Shown one piece after another: positions 7,254-14,330 of a DNA stretch of 21,649 nt. The position numbers were made by a program, and so were the translations under genes. Source of the stretch: an uncultured Chitinophagaceae bacterium (GTDB taxonomy: Bacteria > Bacteroidota > Bacteroidia > Chitinophagales > Chitinophagaceae); assembly GCA_934502905.1 (NCBI GenBank), contig CAKSVK010000046.1, positions 1 through 21,649 of the forward strand, written 5' to 3'. Every line of letters begins with the position of its first letter. Within the stretch, counting starts at the first letter, position 1. Below the pieces are notes generated by a model. That model did not search any database and was not told the DNA's origin. It saw only the letters and a list, made by a program, of their open reading frames with translations.

Positions 7254-7772
7254 ATGAAAAATATCATTACCGAATATCCCAATTTTTTTACTGCAACAAA
7301 CCTGGAATGGAAAAGACTCCTGGCACCAGATAAATACAAAGACATTATTGTAAACAGCCTTCGTTTTCTTGTAGAAAAGAACCGCATCATTTTAAATGCT
7401 TTTATTATCATGCCTAATCATTTACACCTGATATGGCAAATGAAGGCCGGATACAAGGCAAATGCCGTTCAAAGAGATTTTTTGAAATTTACGGCTCAAC
7501 GTATTAAAGCAGACTTACTAAAAAATAATTTGCAGGTATTGTCCCATTTTAAAGTGGATGCAAAAGACAGAGACTATCAGTTTTGGGAAAGAAATGCATT
7601 AAGTATAGAACTTAGAACCAATGCAGTTTATGAACAGAAACTAGATTATATTCACTGGAACCCGGTTAAAGCAGGACTCTGTAAATTGCCTGAGGATTAT
7701 AAATATTCGTCTGCAAGATTCTACGAAACAGGCATCGATGATTTCGGGTTTATTACGCACTATATGTTTTAG
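7254..7772 (+). CDS. REP-associated tyrosine transposase (RAYT, IS200/Y1 family)
   Basis: A 172-residue single-domain HUH/Y1 endonuclease. The reading frame stays open back to 7062, but that part is translated repeat, so the ATG at 7254 is chosen: homology to RAYTs begins here (EYPNFFTATNLEWKRLL). The HUH motif is MPNHLHLIW with His56 and His58. The catalytic Tyr is probably Tyr132 in LDYIHWNPVKAGL, the characteristic RAYT YIHxNPVKAGL block, followed by YKYSSARFY. Both key sites are intact, so the enzyme may be active. RAYTs nick and rejoin single-stranded DNA at REP hairpins. Here candidate substrates are present on both sides: three tandem units upstream, and half-units directly before and after the gene. 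Codon use is more AT-rich than in the flanking metabolic genes. Confidence 0.9.
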   Translation: MKNIITEYPNFFTATNLEWKRLLAPDKYKDIIVNSLRFLVEKNRIILNAFIIMPNHLHLIWQMKAGYKANAVQRDFLKFTAQRIKADLLKNNLQVLSHFKVDAKDRDYQFWERNALSIELRTNAVYEQKLDYIHWNPVKAGLCKLPEDYKYSSARFYETGIDDFGFITHYMF

Positions 7773-7787
7773 AACTTTCTTTCTTCG

Positions 7788-7838
7788 TTATTGTTGGTAA
7801 TGCAAAATCACATACCCAATGCACGAACACCAACGACA
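7788..7838 (+). repeat. RAYT-associated repeat, right half-unit
   Basis: Starting 15 bp after the RAYT stop, TTGTTGGT (7791-7798) pairs with ACCAACGA (7829-7836), 7 of 8. The loop contains CATACCCAATGCACGAACAC, close to the right hairpin loops of units 1 and 3. No left-half sequence precedes it, so it is the second half of the unit interrupted by the gene. Confidence 0.7.
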
Positions 7839-7893
7839 TTTATAGGCTTTCAGGGCTTCCCCAATTTTTGCATGTTCCTGTCATAAGAATGCT

Positions 7894-8643
7894 CTATTTG
7901 CCGGTATCTTTTTTTGCTTCCCCTTCATTCCAGTAATAGCTGTCCGGGTATATCCTTTGTCCAAAGATAGCGGTACCGACCCTTACGATGGTGGCGCCTT
8001 CTTCAATGGCGGTTTCCAGGTCGCCGCTCATTCCCATGGAAAGCTCTTTCATTTCAACCCGCGGTATGTTTTCCTGTATGATCTGCTGCTGTAGCTGCCT
8101 CAGTACTTTAAAGCAGGTTCTTACTTTTTCCTTTTCAGCGCTGAAAAGACCGATGGTCATTAATCCTTTAATATGCAAAGTGTCCAATCCGGCGATTTTC
8201 CTTACAAACGGGATTGCTTCCTCCGGCGGTATGCCGAATTTGCTTTCTTCTGCAGAGGTATTCACCTGTATCAGCACATCTATTTTTTTCTTTTCAAAAA
8301 GCAGCCGCTGATGCAGCTTTTCCGCCAGATCAGCCCGGTCCAGCGATTGAATGCAGGAAACACCGAATTTTAATACTTCTTTGATCTTGTTGGTTTGCAG
8401 GTGACCTATAAAATGCTTTTCATGTGAAACCGTTTTAAGCGCTTCATATTTTTCTTTCAGTTCCTGTACCTTGTTTTCTCCGATCAGCCTCTCCCCGGCA
8501 TCCAATGCTATCTTAATACGGTCGGGAGGAACTGTTTTAGTAGCCAGCAGCAGCCTTACCTGCCCGGAATCTCTTCCTGCTGATTCGCAAGCCATCCTGA
8601 TCCTTCTCCTGATCGCCTCCAGGTTTTGCAAAATATTATCCAT
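7894..8643 (-). CDS. yggS: YggS/PLPBP-family pyridoxal-phosphate homeostasis protein
   Basis: A 249-residue PLP-binding TIM-barrel protein. The start at 8643 (MDNILQNLEAIRRRI) is chosen over an ORF extension to 8778, because the extension has no family-like sequence and a -7 box lies inside it. The PLP lysine is Lys36 in LLLATKTVPP, the same number as in E. coli YggS. Other conserved blocks are FIGHLQTNK, LIQVNTSAEESKFG, LKGLMTIG-like (IKGLMTIG), SMGMSGDLETAIEEG and VRVGTAIFG, the last two forming the phosphate-binding end. The family buffers intracellular PLP and amino-acid pools and has no confirmed enzyme activity. It is 155 bp downstream of the GH110-like gene but likely has its own promoter and is unrelated to the PUL. 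Confidence 0.93.
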   Translation of the reverse strand: MDNILQNLEAIRRRIRMACESAGRDSGQVRLLLATKTVPPDRIKIALDAGERLIGENKVQELKEKYEALKTVSHEKHFIGHLQTNKIKEVLKFGVSCIQSLDRADLAEKLHQRLLFEKKKIDVLIQVNTSAEESKFGIPPEEAIPFVRKIAGLDTLHIKGLMTIGLFSAEKEKVRTCFKVLRQLQQQIIQENIPRVEMKELSMGMSGDLETAIEEGATIVRVGTAIFGQRIYPDSYYWNEGEAKKDTGK

Positions 8644-8676
8644 AATTATACTTTCAGGGCAGCGATGTCCGCCCCC

Positions 8677-8685
8677 GCAAAGATA
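8677..8685 (-). promoter_or_regulatory. Candidate -7 box for yggS
   Basis: The minus strand reads TATCTTTGC, an exact match to the extended Bacteroidetes -7 box TAnnTTTGC, 33 nt upstream of the ATG at 8643. A matching -33 TTTG was not found. The site favours the shorter YggS start and independent expression from the PUL. Confidence 0.5.
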
Positions 8686-8767
8686 CTTTGCTTCAGCTAT
8701 GCCGGGCTGATGATTAATATCATTCATACAAACGGAGTGGAGATCGGAGGACCACGCCACGTTTGTT

Positions 8768-8787
8768 AAGGTTTTCAACCTGCTGAA
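8768..8787. repeat. 20-bp PUL-boundary repeat, left copy
   Basis: AAGGTTTTCAACCTGCTGAA on the plus strand, starting 11 bp beyond the GH110-like stop. It matches the reverse complement of 19665-19684 at 19 of 20 positions. Its core AGGTT-TTC-AACCT forms a small hairpin, so a role as a 3' end structure is possible. Confidence 0.6.
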
Positions 8788-8798
8788 TTGAGAATCCT

Positions 8799-10607
8799 TT
8801 ATTGGTCATCGCTCAAAATCTTTTTAATATCTGTTTTCACATCTTTCCTTTTCATTTTTTCTACCCGGATTTCAGGCTCATCATCTTTAAATATATTATT
8901 GTCAACCTTTACCGTTGCGCAGGCAATTAAACGAACAGAGGGTCTTTTATCACCTGCCGCCATAAAACCGGATCTTTCTATCGTATTGCCGGTAAACAAA
9001 AGTCCGTCGATGCTTTTAGCTGATACAACCGGGTAGTCGTATACTTTGAAGAAATTATTTTCTATCCGGATATTGCTATGCACGTAATAACCCGGTATCA
9101 ACTGATGTGCTTCAGGATTGATATGGATGATATAGTTATTATCGCCTGAATTATACCCGCATTCAATAAATTGATTGTTGCGGATCGTAACATCGGCTAC
9201 AGGGCCTGATTCGTACCAGCCGGAAGCATCATTCTCTATGAGTATAGCGTGCATTCCGGTGCGGTAATACATATTGTTTTCAATTATAACCTTGCGACGT
9301 GTGGTTACTAAAGTGCCACGTGTATTAGTGCCTTCGAACCTTGAGTTTTGAATAGTAAGCGAAGGTGTCCAGGTAATATTTTCCAGGGCATCGCCTTCTT
9401 TTAATATGCCGGGAAAAGGTTGTTGCATTTCCACTATCATTTCCCTTTCGTTAATGAGGCTGGCAGATTGTACAACGCCTGTACCAAATATCTGCAAGGC
9501 TGCCGCATGCAAAAAAGCCACGCTATCGCCTGCAGCAAACGCGGGGAAGCCATAGGTTTGGTGATGCATGAACCGCAGCTTCAATTTAACCGGAGAAATG
9601 ATTTCCGTTACCTTCAAATGAGTGCCATGTACATTCACCGGGTCATCGTGCATACCCCGGAACCTGCAATGGTTAATAGTGATCTGTCCTTTACAGCCGG
9701 AAAAATGCATACCATCGGCCGAAGAAGCTATCACCCTGCCGCTACCAGCCGCCGGCTCAACAAAAACGCTGTCGTAAGAAAGGTTTTCGCAAAACTGCGA
9801 AACAATGCCAAGTCCGTGCATGGAATGCATATGCACATTGAAAAGATTGATATTTTTTGAACGGTTATGGAATGCACCCACATAATCCCGGTAGCGGTCA
9901 CGGATGGTGAGCACGTCTCCCGGCCGGGCTTTAAACGAGGAAAAATCGCCTGTGAATTGTACGGTAAGCGGCGCAATTACTTCTGCCTTACTATGTAAGA
10001 AAGGAGCCCAGTTGCTGTAAAATAAAGTTCCTTCTTGGGGACGCACCAGCACCGCGTGGAAATTACGGGTTATCCATTTTTCACCATACCATTCCAGCTG
10101 TCCGTTGATGATGGTAAATTTTGAATCGGGATGAATAGCCGCCATAACGGATGCCGGTGTTATTTCTTTGATCGTCATTTCTGATATGCCCGGGCGTTCA
10201 TAGTTTACTGAAACATTCCGGATATTTATATTTTCACTGCTGTCGATCACCCAGGTGATCATTTTACCGTGAAATACAAAAACCGCATTGCTCCCCTCAA
10301 TGGTTATATTTTTAAGATTTTTAAATAGAAGACCTACCCGCTGTTTCTTTTCGGACACTTCCGTCTCAGAAGAGGTATTGGTAATATAATAATGGGTTTC
10401 AACAGCATTATCCGGCCAAAAATCATACCTGCCTCCGGGAAAAATAATGGTGGATCGATCGTGCTTACGGCACTCTTCAATGGCCTTTTGTACGCCCCTG
10501 GTAGCATCAGCAAAACTATTGGGTTGAACACCGTAATCGGTAACATGGATCGTTTGGGCATGGGCGATAGCAGCGAAAAGGGAAAACAGCGTAAAAAAGA
10601 TTTTCAT
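8799..10607 (-). CDS. GH110-like alpha-1,3-galactosidase (right-handed beta-helix)
   Basis: A 602-residue secreted protein. The start at 10607 gives a clear signal peptide (MKIFFTLFSLFAAIAHAQ); the ORF extends to 10679, but the extra 24 residues would precede the signal. After residue 20 comes a pectate-lyase-like N-terminal turn (IHVTDYGVQPNSFADATRGVQKAI), then a long parallel beta-helix with repeated NxxxxN ladders. SSADGMHFSGCKG (about 295-307), RGMHDDPVNVHGTHLKV (about 317-333) and ENDASGWYESGPV (458-470) resemble the Bacteroides GH110 galactosidases. These remove terminal alpha-1,3-linked galactose, as in blood group B or linear alpha-Gal epitopes, or in some algal galactans. It is the last gene of the PUL, 68 bp after the six-hairpin lipoprotein gene, and likely periplasmic. 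GH110 is judged from recalled motifs; another beta-helix hydrolase family is possible. Confidence 0.75.
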   Translation of the reverse strand: MKIFFTLFSLFAAIAHAQTIHVTDYGVQPNSFADATRGVQKAIEECRKHDRSTIIFPGGRYDFWPDNAVETHYYITNTSSETEVSEKKQRVGLLFKNLKNITIEGSNAVFVFHGKMITWVIDSSENINIRNVSVNYERPGISEMTIKEITPASVMAAIHPDSKFTIINGQLEWYGEKWITRNFHAVLVRPQEGTLFYSNWAPFLHSKAEVIAPLTVQFTGDFSSFKARPGDVLTIRDRYRDYVGAFHNRSKNINLFNVHMHSMHGLGIVSQFCENLSYDSVFVEPAAGSGRVIASSADGMHFSGCKGQITINHCRFRGMHDDPVNVHGTHLKVTEIISPVKLKLRFMHHQTYGFPAFAAGDSVAFLHAAALQIFGTGVVQSASLINEREMIVEMQQPFPGILKEGDALENITWTPSLTIQNSRFEGTNTRGTLVTTRRKVIIENNMYYRTGMHAILIENDASGWYESGPVADVTIRNNQFIECGYNSGDNNYIIHINPEAHQLIPGYYVHSNIRIENNFFKVYDYPVVSAKSIDGLLFTGNTIERSGFMAAGDKRPSVRLIACATVKVDNNIFKDDEPEIRVEKMKRKDVKTDIKKILSDDQ

Positions 10608-10643
10608 GTGGTATAAGTTATACAGGATTTTAAATAGATACAA

Positions 10644-10678
10644 TGACCATTGCATCAAATGCTTTGCAATAAGGGTCA
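10644..10678 (-). other. Intercistronic hairpin between the two PUL enzyme genes
   Basis: TGACC (10644-10648) pairs with GGTCA (10674-10678), enclosing ATTGCA (10649-10654) paired with TGCAAT (10665-10670). On the minus strand the structure begins at the TGA stop of the upstream enzyme. No T run follows, so it is more likely an mRNA processing or stability element than a terminator. Confidence 0.45.
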
Positions 10679-12637
10679 ATAAATATCCCGTAATTTTCTT
10701 AATTCCGGGTCTTTATACAGAAGAGATTGAAGAAAAGTCCAGCAATACACCAGATACCCCTCATAACCGGCGGTATTTCCCTGCCAATCGTATATTTCTC
10801 CCCCCATGGGATATTTGTCAACAAAGCCATTCTGGAAGCCGCCGCCATTCGGAAATACTCCTTCTTTCTGCCTCTTAAGCATGGCATTTAAAATCATGTC
10901 TGCCTGTTCGGTCATACCAACGCAGTATAAAGCATCTAATGTGCACGACGTGTTACTAACAGCACAACCGCCATTCAGGAACATTTGAAATGCTGTATAG
11001 TGTTCCATATCTTCTTCATTAACGGGACGGATGCAAACAGGTACACCCAGATCGAAGCGTTTAAACGGAGTTTTCTCAAGAGCAGCCCAGTATCGTTGAA
11101 GCATTTCTTTTCCTGCCTGTTTATCAACAATGCCATATGAAATGGCTAAGCTTGTTGGTATATCTGAATAAATGTCGTGGAGTTTCCCATCTTCACTTTT
11201 CCACCATGCAAGCCACCCGCTTTCTGCGTTATAAAATGTCTTTACATACGCAGCTTTGATCCGGGCTGCCAGGCGTAAATATTTTTCCTCAACTTCGCTG
11301 TTTCCCAGTTCTTTTTCCAGGTATGCTAAACATTTAAAAGACCTGTAAGCTAACGCGTTTATATATGCATTTTTGTGCCCGGAAGCATACGCGTCATAAG
11401 CCATATCCGGGTTTCTGGGAGGTCTTGATTTACTGTTCCCGCTTTGTTTGGATTCTATGATCCCGTCATCGTCAACATCCCTGCACGCCATATAATTGGC
11501 GAGTAGCTCCAGGGTTTTTATGTTGCTTATTAACCATTCTTTGTCAGCACTCACTTTGTAATAAGCCCAGGACCCAATAATAAGGGAAGGGTTTCCATCC
11601 ATGACCATTTGGTGTTGACCCGCATTATAAGTTCGGTCATTGGGATCAGGGTCTCCTTTATCATCTTCCGAAGCAGGTGTCCCTCCTGCGGTATAACCCA
11701 CCAATCCATAGGAAGTAGTTTTGTGATTAATAAAATAATCTACCGAACGCCGGAGAATTGGTGCGACAGAAACTCCGGGAGCCAGCTCCGGAACCAATAA
11801 TACAGCATCCGCCAGCATATATATGGTGCTGCTAACAGGGTCACTCAAGGCATTATTCGCCCATACGCCCACTACTTTTTCACCACCTCCGGAAGCGCCA
11901 CAGCTCTGCTGAATAAAATTAAACCATCCCCTGCGGGCAGCTTTCCATTTATCTTCATCAGTATAACCCTGTGGGGCAGGCAGTATAAGGGGGCTAAACT
12001 TCAAGCCACTGTTAGATCCTTTTCCGGGGATGGGCATTTCTATTGTTGTATGCAGGGTACCTTCCGATCTGTTGCCTTTAGAATAACCGGTTATTTCTTT
12101 ATTGCCTGTTCCGGTGGTCAGCATCTGTCCGATGTCCGGAGCGCTTATTACAACCGGCAGTATAAATTTATTCTCATTGTTCCAATTGCTGCTGATCACC
12201 GAGGTCATCGCCTTCCCGGGATCAAACGGTAAGAGAAGCTCAATTTTATCAACTACGTCATCAATATCATCATTGCTCAATAATTGCATGGTTAACTCGC
12301 TGTTTTTTGTTGCAATTTCCCAGGTGAGCCGCTTATTTCCGGGTAATAAGAATTCGTATTGTATAGCGTGCCTGCTTATTATTTTGCTTTTTGTTTTCGT
12401 GCTTAGCAGCAGTCCATTTTTTTGTAATTGTAACTTAGCAGGCATGCTCAACAAATTGATTGTATCACGTCCTGTGCCCTCGGTATCCCACCCAATTTCA
12501 GTAAGCTGTGCATTGTGTTTATCGGCCGTGATCTTTAATGAAGAGGTTTCCGTGGAGCCGGAAAGGGTAATTTCTTTTGCCGGATTACAACTTACGAGGA
12601 ACGACATAAGAAATAACGTTAGGGCTGTAGGCTTCAT
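10676..12637 (-). CDS. Lipoprotein with six-hairpin glycosidase-like domain
   Basis: A 653-residue lipoprotein: the signal ends in the lipobox LVSC with Cys17. Residues about 20-240 are beta-rich, like the N-terminal sandwich of six-hairpin glycosidases (TLSGSTETSSLKITADKHNAQLTEIGWD). From about 250 to the end is a helical repeat pattern typical of an (alpha/alpha)6 barrel. Conserved-looking acidic and aromatic segments include GDPDPNDRTYNAGQHQMVMDG, CRDVDDDGIIES, NGGCAVSNTSCTLDALY and FPNGGGFQNGF. A Trp-rich patch (SGWLAWWKSEDG) could bind sugar. I do not recognise a numbered GH family; the fold is shared by GH15, GH63, GH78, GH95 and GH127-type enzymes. It lies between SusD and the GH110-like enzyme, so it likely acts on the same glycan, at the membrane surface or in the periplasm. 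Catalytic residues cannot be assigned. Confidence 0.7.
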   Translation of the reverse strand: MKPTALTLFLMSFLVSCNPAKEITLSGSTETSSLKITADKHNAQLTEIGWDTEGTGRDTINLLSMPAKLQLQKNGLLLSTKTKSKIISRHAIQYEFLLPGNKRLTWEIATKNSELTMQLLSNDDIDDVVDKIELLLPFDPGKAMTSVISSNWNNENKFILPVVISAPDIGQMLTTGTGNKEITGYSKGNRSEGTLHTTIEMPIPGKGSNSGLKFSPLILPAPQGYTDEDKWKAARRGWFNFIQQSCGASGGGEKVVGVWANNALSDPVSSTIYMLADAVLLVPELAPGVSVAPILRRSVDYFINHKTTSYGLVGYTAGGTPASEDDKGDPDPNDRTYNAGQHQMVMDGNPSLIIGSWAYYKVSADKEWLISNIKTLELLANYMACRDVDDDGIIESKQSGNSKSRPPRNPDMAYDAYASGHKNAYINALAYRSFKCLAYLEKELGNSEVEEKYLRLAARIKAAYVKTFYNAESGWLAWWKSEDGKLHDIYSDIPTSLAISYGIVDKQAGKEMLQRYWAALEKTPFKRFDLGVPVCIRPVNEEDMEHYTAFQMFLNGGCAVSNTSCTLDALYCVGMTEQADMILNAMLKRQKEGVFPNGGGFQNGFVDKYPMGGEIYDWQGNTAGYEGYLVYCWTFLQSLLYKDPELRKLRDIY

Positions 12638-12723
12638 ACTATTTTTTGGAAAGAGAAGTTCTGCTTCTTCGTCAAATATTTTATTGCATTGCTTGGAAGT
12701 AATTATCTAAAAGATAATACCAA

Positions 12724-12787
12724 TGGAGCTAACCAAAAGCTTCATCATTGCGATATACCTTCACAACGACATTTTTGGTCAGCTCCA
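12724..12787 (-). other. 15-bp stem hairpin between susD and the glycosidase gene
   Basis: TGGAGCTAACCAAAA (12724-12738) and TTTTGGTCAGCTCCA (12773-12787) are reverse complements at 14 of 15 positions, with a 34-nt loop. It starts 23 bp after the susD stop on the minus strand. There is no strong T run on that strand. Similar structures after susCD elsewhere help to keep the transporter mRNA more abundant than that of downstream genes; that role here is inferred. Confidence 0.6.
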
Positions 12788-12810
12788 CAGGTTACAGGTA
12801 AGTTAACCAA

Positions 12811-14313
12811 CTAATACCCCGGATTTTGTTCGAGCGCCCCTCTGTTCCTGTCTATTTCCGTTTGCGGTATGGGCCAAAATTCATATTTATCTTCATACTT
12901 GATCTTAATATCAGGCGCTACTGTCGGGTTTTGTACAAAACCATTCAGTTTCTCCGTAGCTATTCCCCATCTTCTCAGGTCAAAATAACGCAAACCTTCA
13001 AATGGAAATTCAACCCTTCTTTCATGCCTGATCTTTTCGCGCATTTGGTCCTTACTGAGACCGGCGGCCAGTGCCGGCATATTTACGCCCGGACGTGCGC
13101 GCACCTCATTTACCTGCTGGTATACAGACGCGTCAGGACCGGATGCTTCATTCTGTGCTTCAGCATACATCAGCTTAATATCCGCATAGCGTAGCAGAAC
13201 ATAATCCTGGTCACCCAATACGCCATATGTTGGATTCCAGGTTCCCGGGGTCATCCATTTTCTTGGCAGGTAAAACCCTGCGCTCCATGATCCTTCCCCG
13301 GGTGTTGCTATTGCCGGGTTGCTGAACGGCCATCCTTCGGCCGGTCCGTCACCTGCCTGGAAGAAGGTCATTACTTTTCTGGGATCTCCTGTTTCATACT
13401 CATTTATCAGATCTTGTGTGCCTACATAGCCTGCCCAGGCCTGCATAGTTACAACAAGTGCTGCGCCATCTCCATGCACTACATTCGGTTTCATAAATCT
13501 TACGCTGAACATGATCTCAGGACTACTTTCCTGGCCCGGCTTGTAAAAATTTTCTGCATAATTCGGGTTAAGAGAAAATTTACCGTCATCAATGATCTGT
13601 TTTGCAAGTAATGCCGCTTCCTCAAATTTTTTCTGGTACATGAGCGCTCTTACTTTATATCCCTGTGCTGTACCTTTGGTGACGTGCCCAGTAGCATATG
13701 CTTCGTCAGGCAGCACTGCAATGGCTTTGTCCAGGTCTTCCTCTACCTGTTTGTATACATCGGCTCTTGGAGACTTTGCTTTGCCTTCTGAAAAGTTTAA
13801 TGCAAATGGATCTTCAGTTATAATAGGCACATTTCCATATAACGCGGCCAGCCACAAGTAATTGAACCCTCTTAAAAAGTAAGCCTCGCCCTTATAACGC
13901 TCCAGTTTTTCGCCTGTTAAAACTTTATCTACATTCGAAAGAAAGGAATTAATAGCGGCGATAGCCCGATAATTATTGTTATAATAGTTAAGTACATATG
14001 CTCCCGAGTTGGGAGTGATACCAGAAGATGTAGCGCTACGACCTCCGCCATAATCATGCTGTCCGTAGCAATCATCCGTATAGGTATCCCAGCCCATGAT
14101 GGTATATTGTGCATTAGCCCAGTTTCCGCCAGGTTCGTACAGGTAGTTATATAAACCGGTTAATGCCAGATCTGCATCCGCTTCCGTTTGCCAGAAAATA
14201 GTAGTAGACAATTGATCAGGTGGGGACACATCCAGCAAGCCTTTGTTACAGGATTGCAAAAGCAGACCCACTGTAAGTCCGGTAAATAATATTAATATTT
14301 TAATGGTTTTCAT
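12811..14313 (-). CDS. RagB/SusD-family glycan-binding lipoprotein
   Basis: A 500-residue lipoprotein with lipobox LLQSC and Cys22, exported to the outer-membrane surface. The N-terminal part (DVSPPDQLSTTIFWQTEADADLALTGLYNYL) is the SusD-like N-domain, with TPR-type helices further on (YKGEAYFLRGFNYLWLAALYGNVPII). The conserved C-terminal signature ERRVEFPFEGLRYFDLRRWG ends near residue 450, and the protein finishes with the usual FWPIPQTEIDRNRGALEQNPGY type ending. SusD proteins form the lid of the SusC transporter and bind the oligosaccharide. The gene starts 17 bp after the SusC stop, the classic paired arrangement. The ligand cannot be read from sequence; the neighbouring GH110-like enzyme suggests an alpha-galactose-containing glycan. 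Confidence 0.97.
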   Translation of the reverse strand: MKTIKILILFTGLTVGLLLQSCNKGLLDVSPPDQLSTTIFWQTEADADLALTGLYNYLYEPGGNWANAQYTIMGWDTYTDDCYGQHDYGGGRSATSSGITPNSGAYVLNYYNNNYRAIAAINSFLSNVDKVLTGEKLERYKGEAYFLRGFNYLWLAALYGNVPIITEDPFALNFSEGKAKSPRADVYKQVEEDLDKAIAVLPDEAYATGHVTKGTAQGYKVRALMYQKKFEEAALLAKQIIDDGKFSLNPNYAENFYKPGQESSPEIMFSVRFMKPNVVHGDGAALVVTMQAWAGYVGTQDLINEYETGDPRKVMTFFQAGDGPAEGWPFSNPAIATPGEGSWSAGFYLPRKWMTPGTWNPTYGVLGDQDYVLLRYADIKLMYAEAQNEASGPDASVYQQVNEVRARPGVNMPALAAGLSKDQMREKIRHERRVEFPFEGLRYFDLRRWGIATEKLNGFVQNPTVAPDIKIKYEDKYEFWPIPQTEIDRNRGALEQNPGY

Positions 14314-14330
14314 ACCCAGTATTTTTAGAA

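Larger units (their letters stand above)
7131..7838 (+). mobile_element. RAYT element: transposase between two half-repeats
   Basis: The left half-unit (7131-7253), the RAYT gene (7254-7772) and the right half-unit (7788-7838) together look like one unit with the gene in its middle. RAYTs are single-copy domesticated relatives of IS200/IS605 transposases that act on REP hairpins. The boundaries are set by similarity to the tandem units. No target-site duplication is expected or seen. Confidence 0.7.

Noticed and set aside
8644..8778. 45-residue N-terminal extension of YggS
   Set aside because: The added sequence has no family resemblance, and the extended -7 box at 8677-8685 lies inside it; Lys36 numbering agrees with the shorter form.
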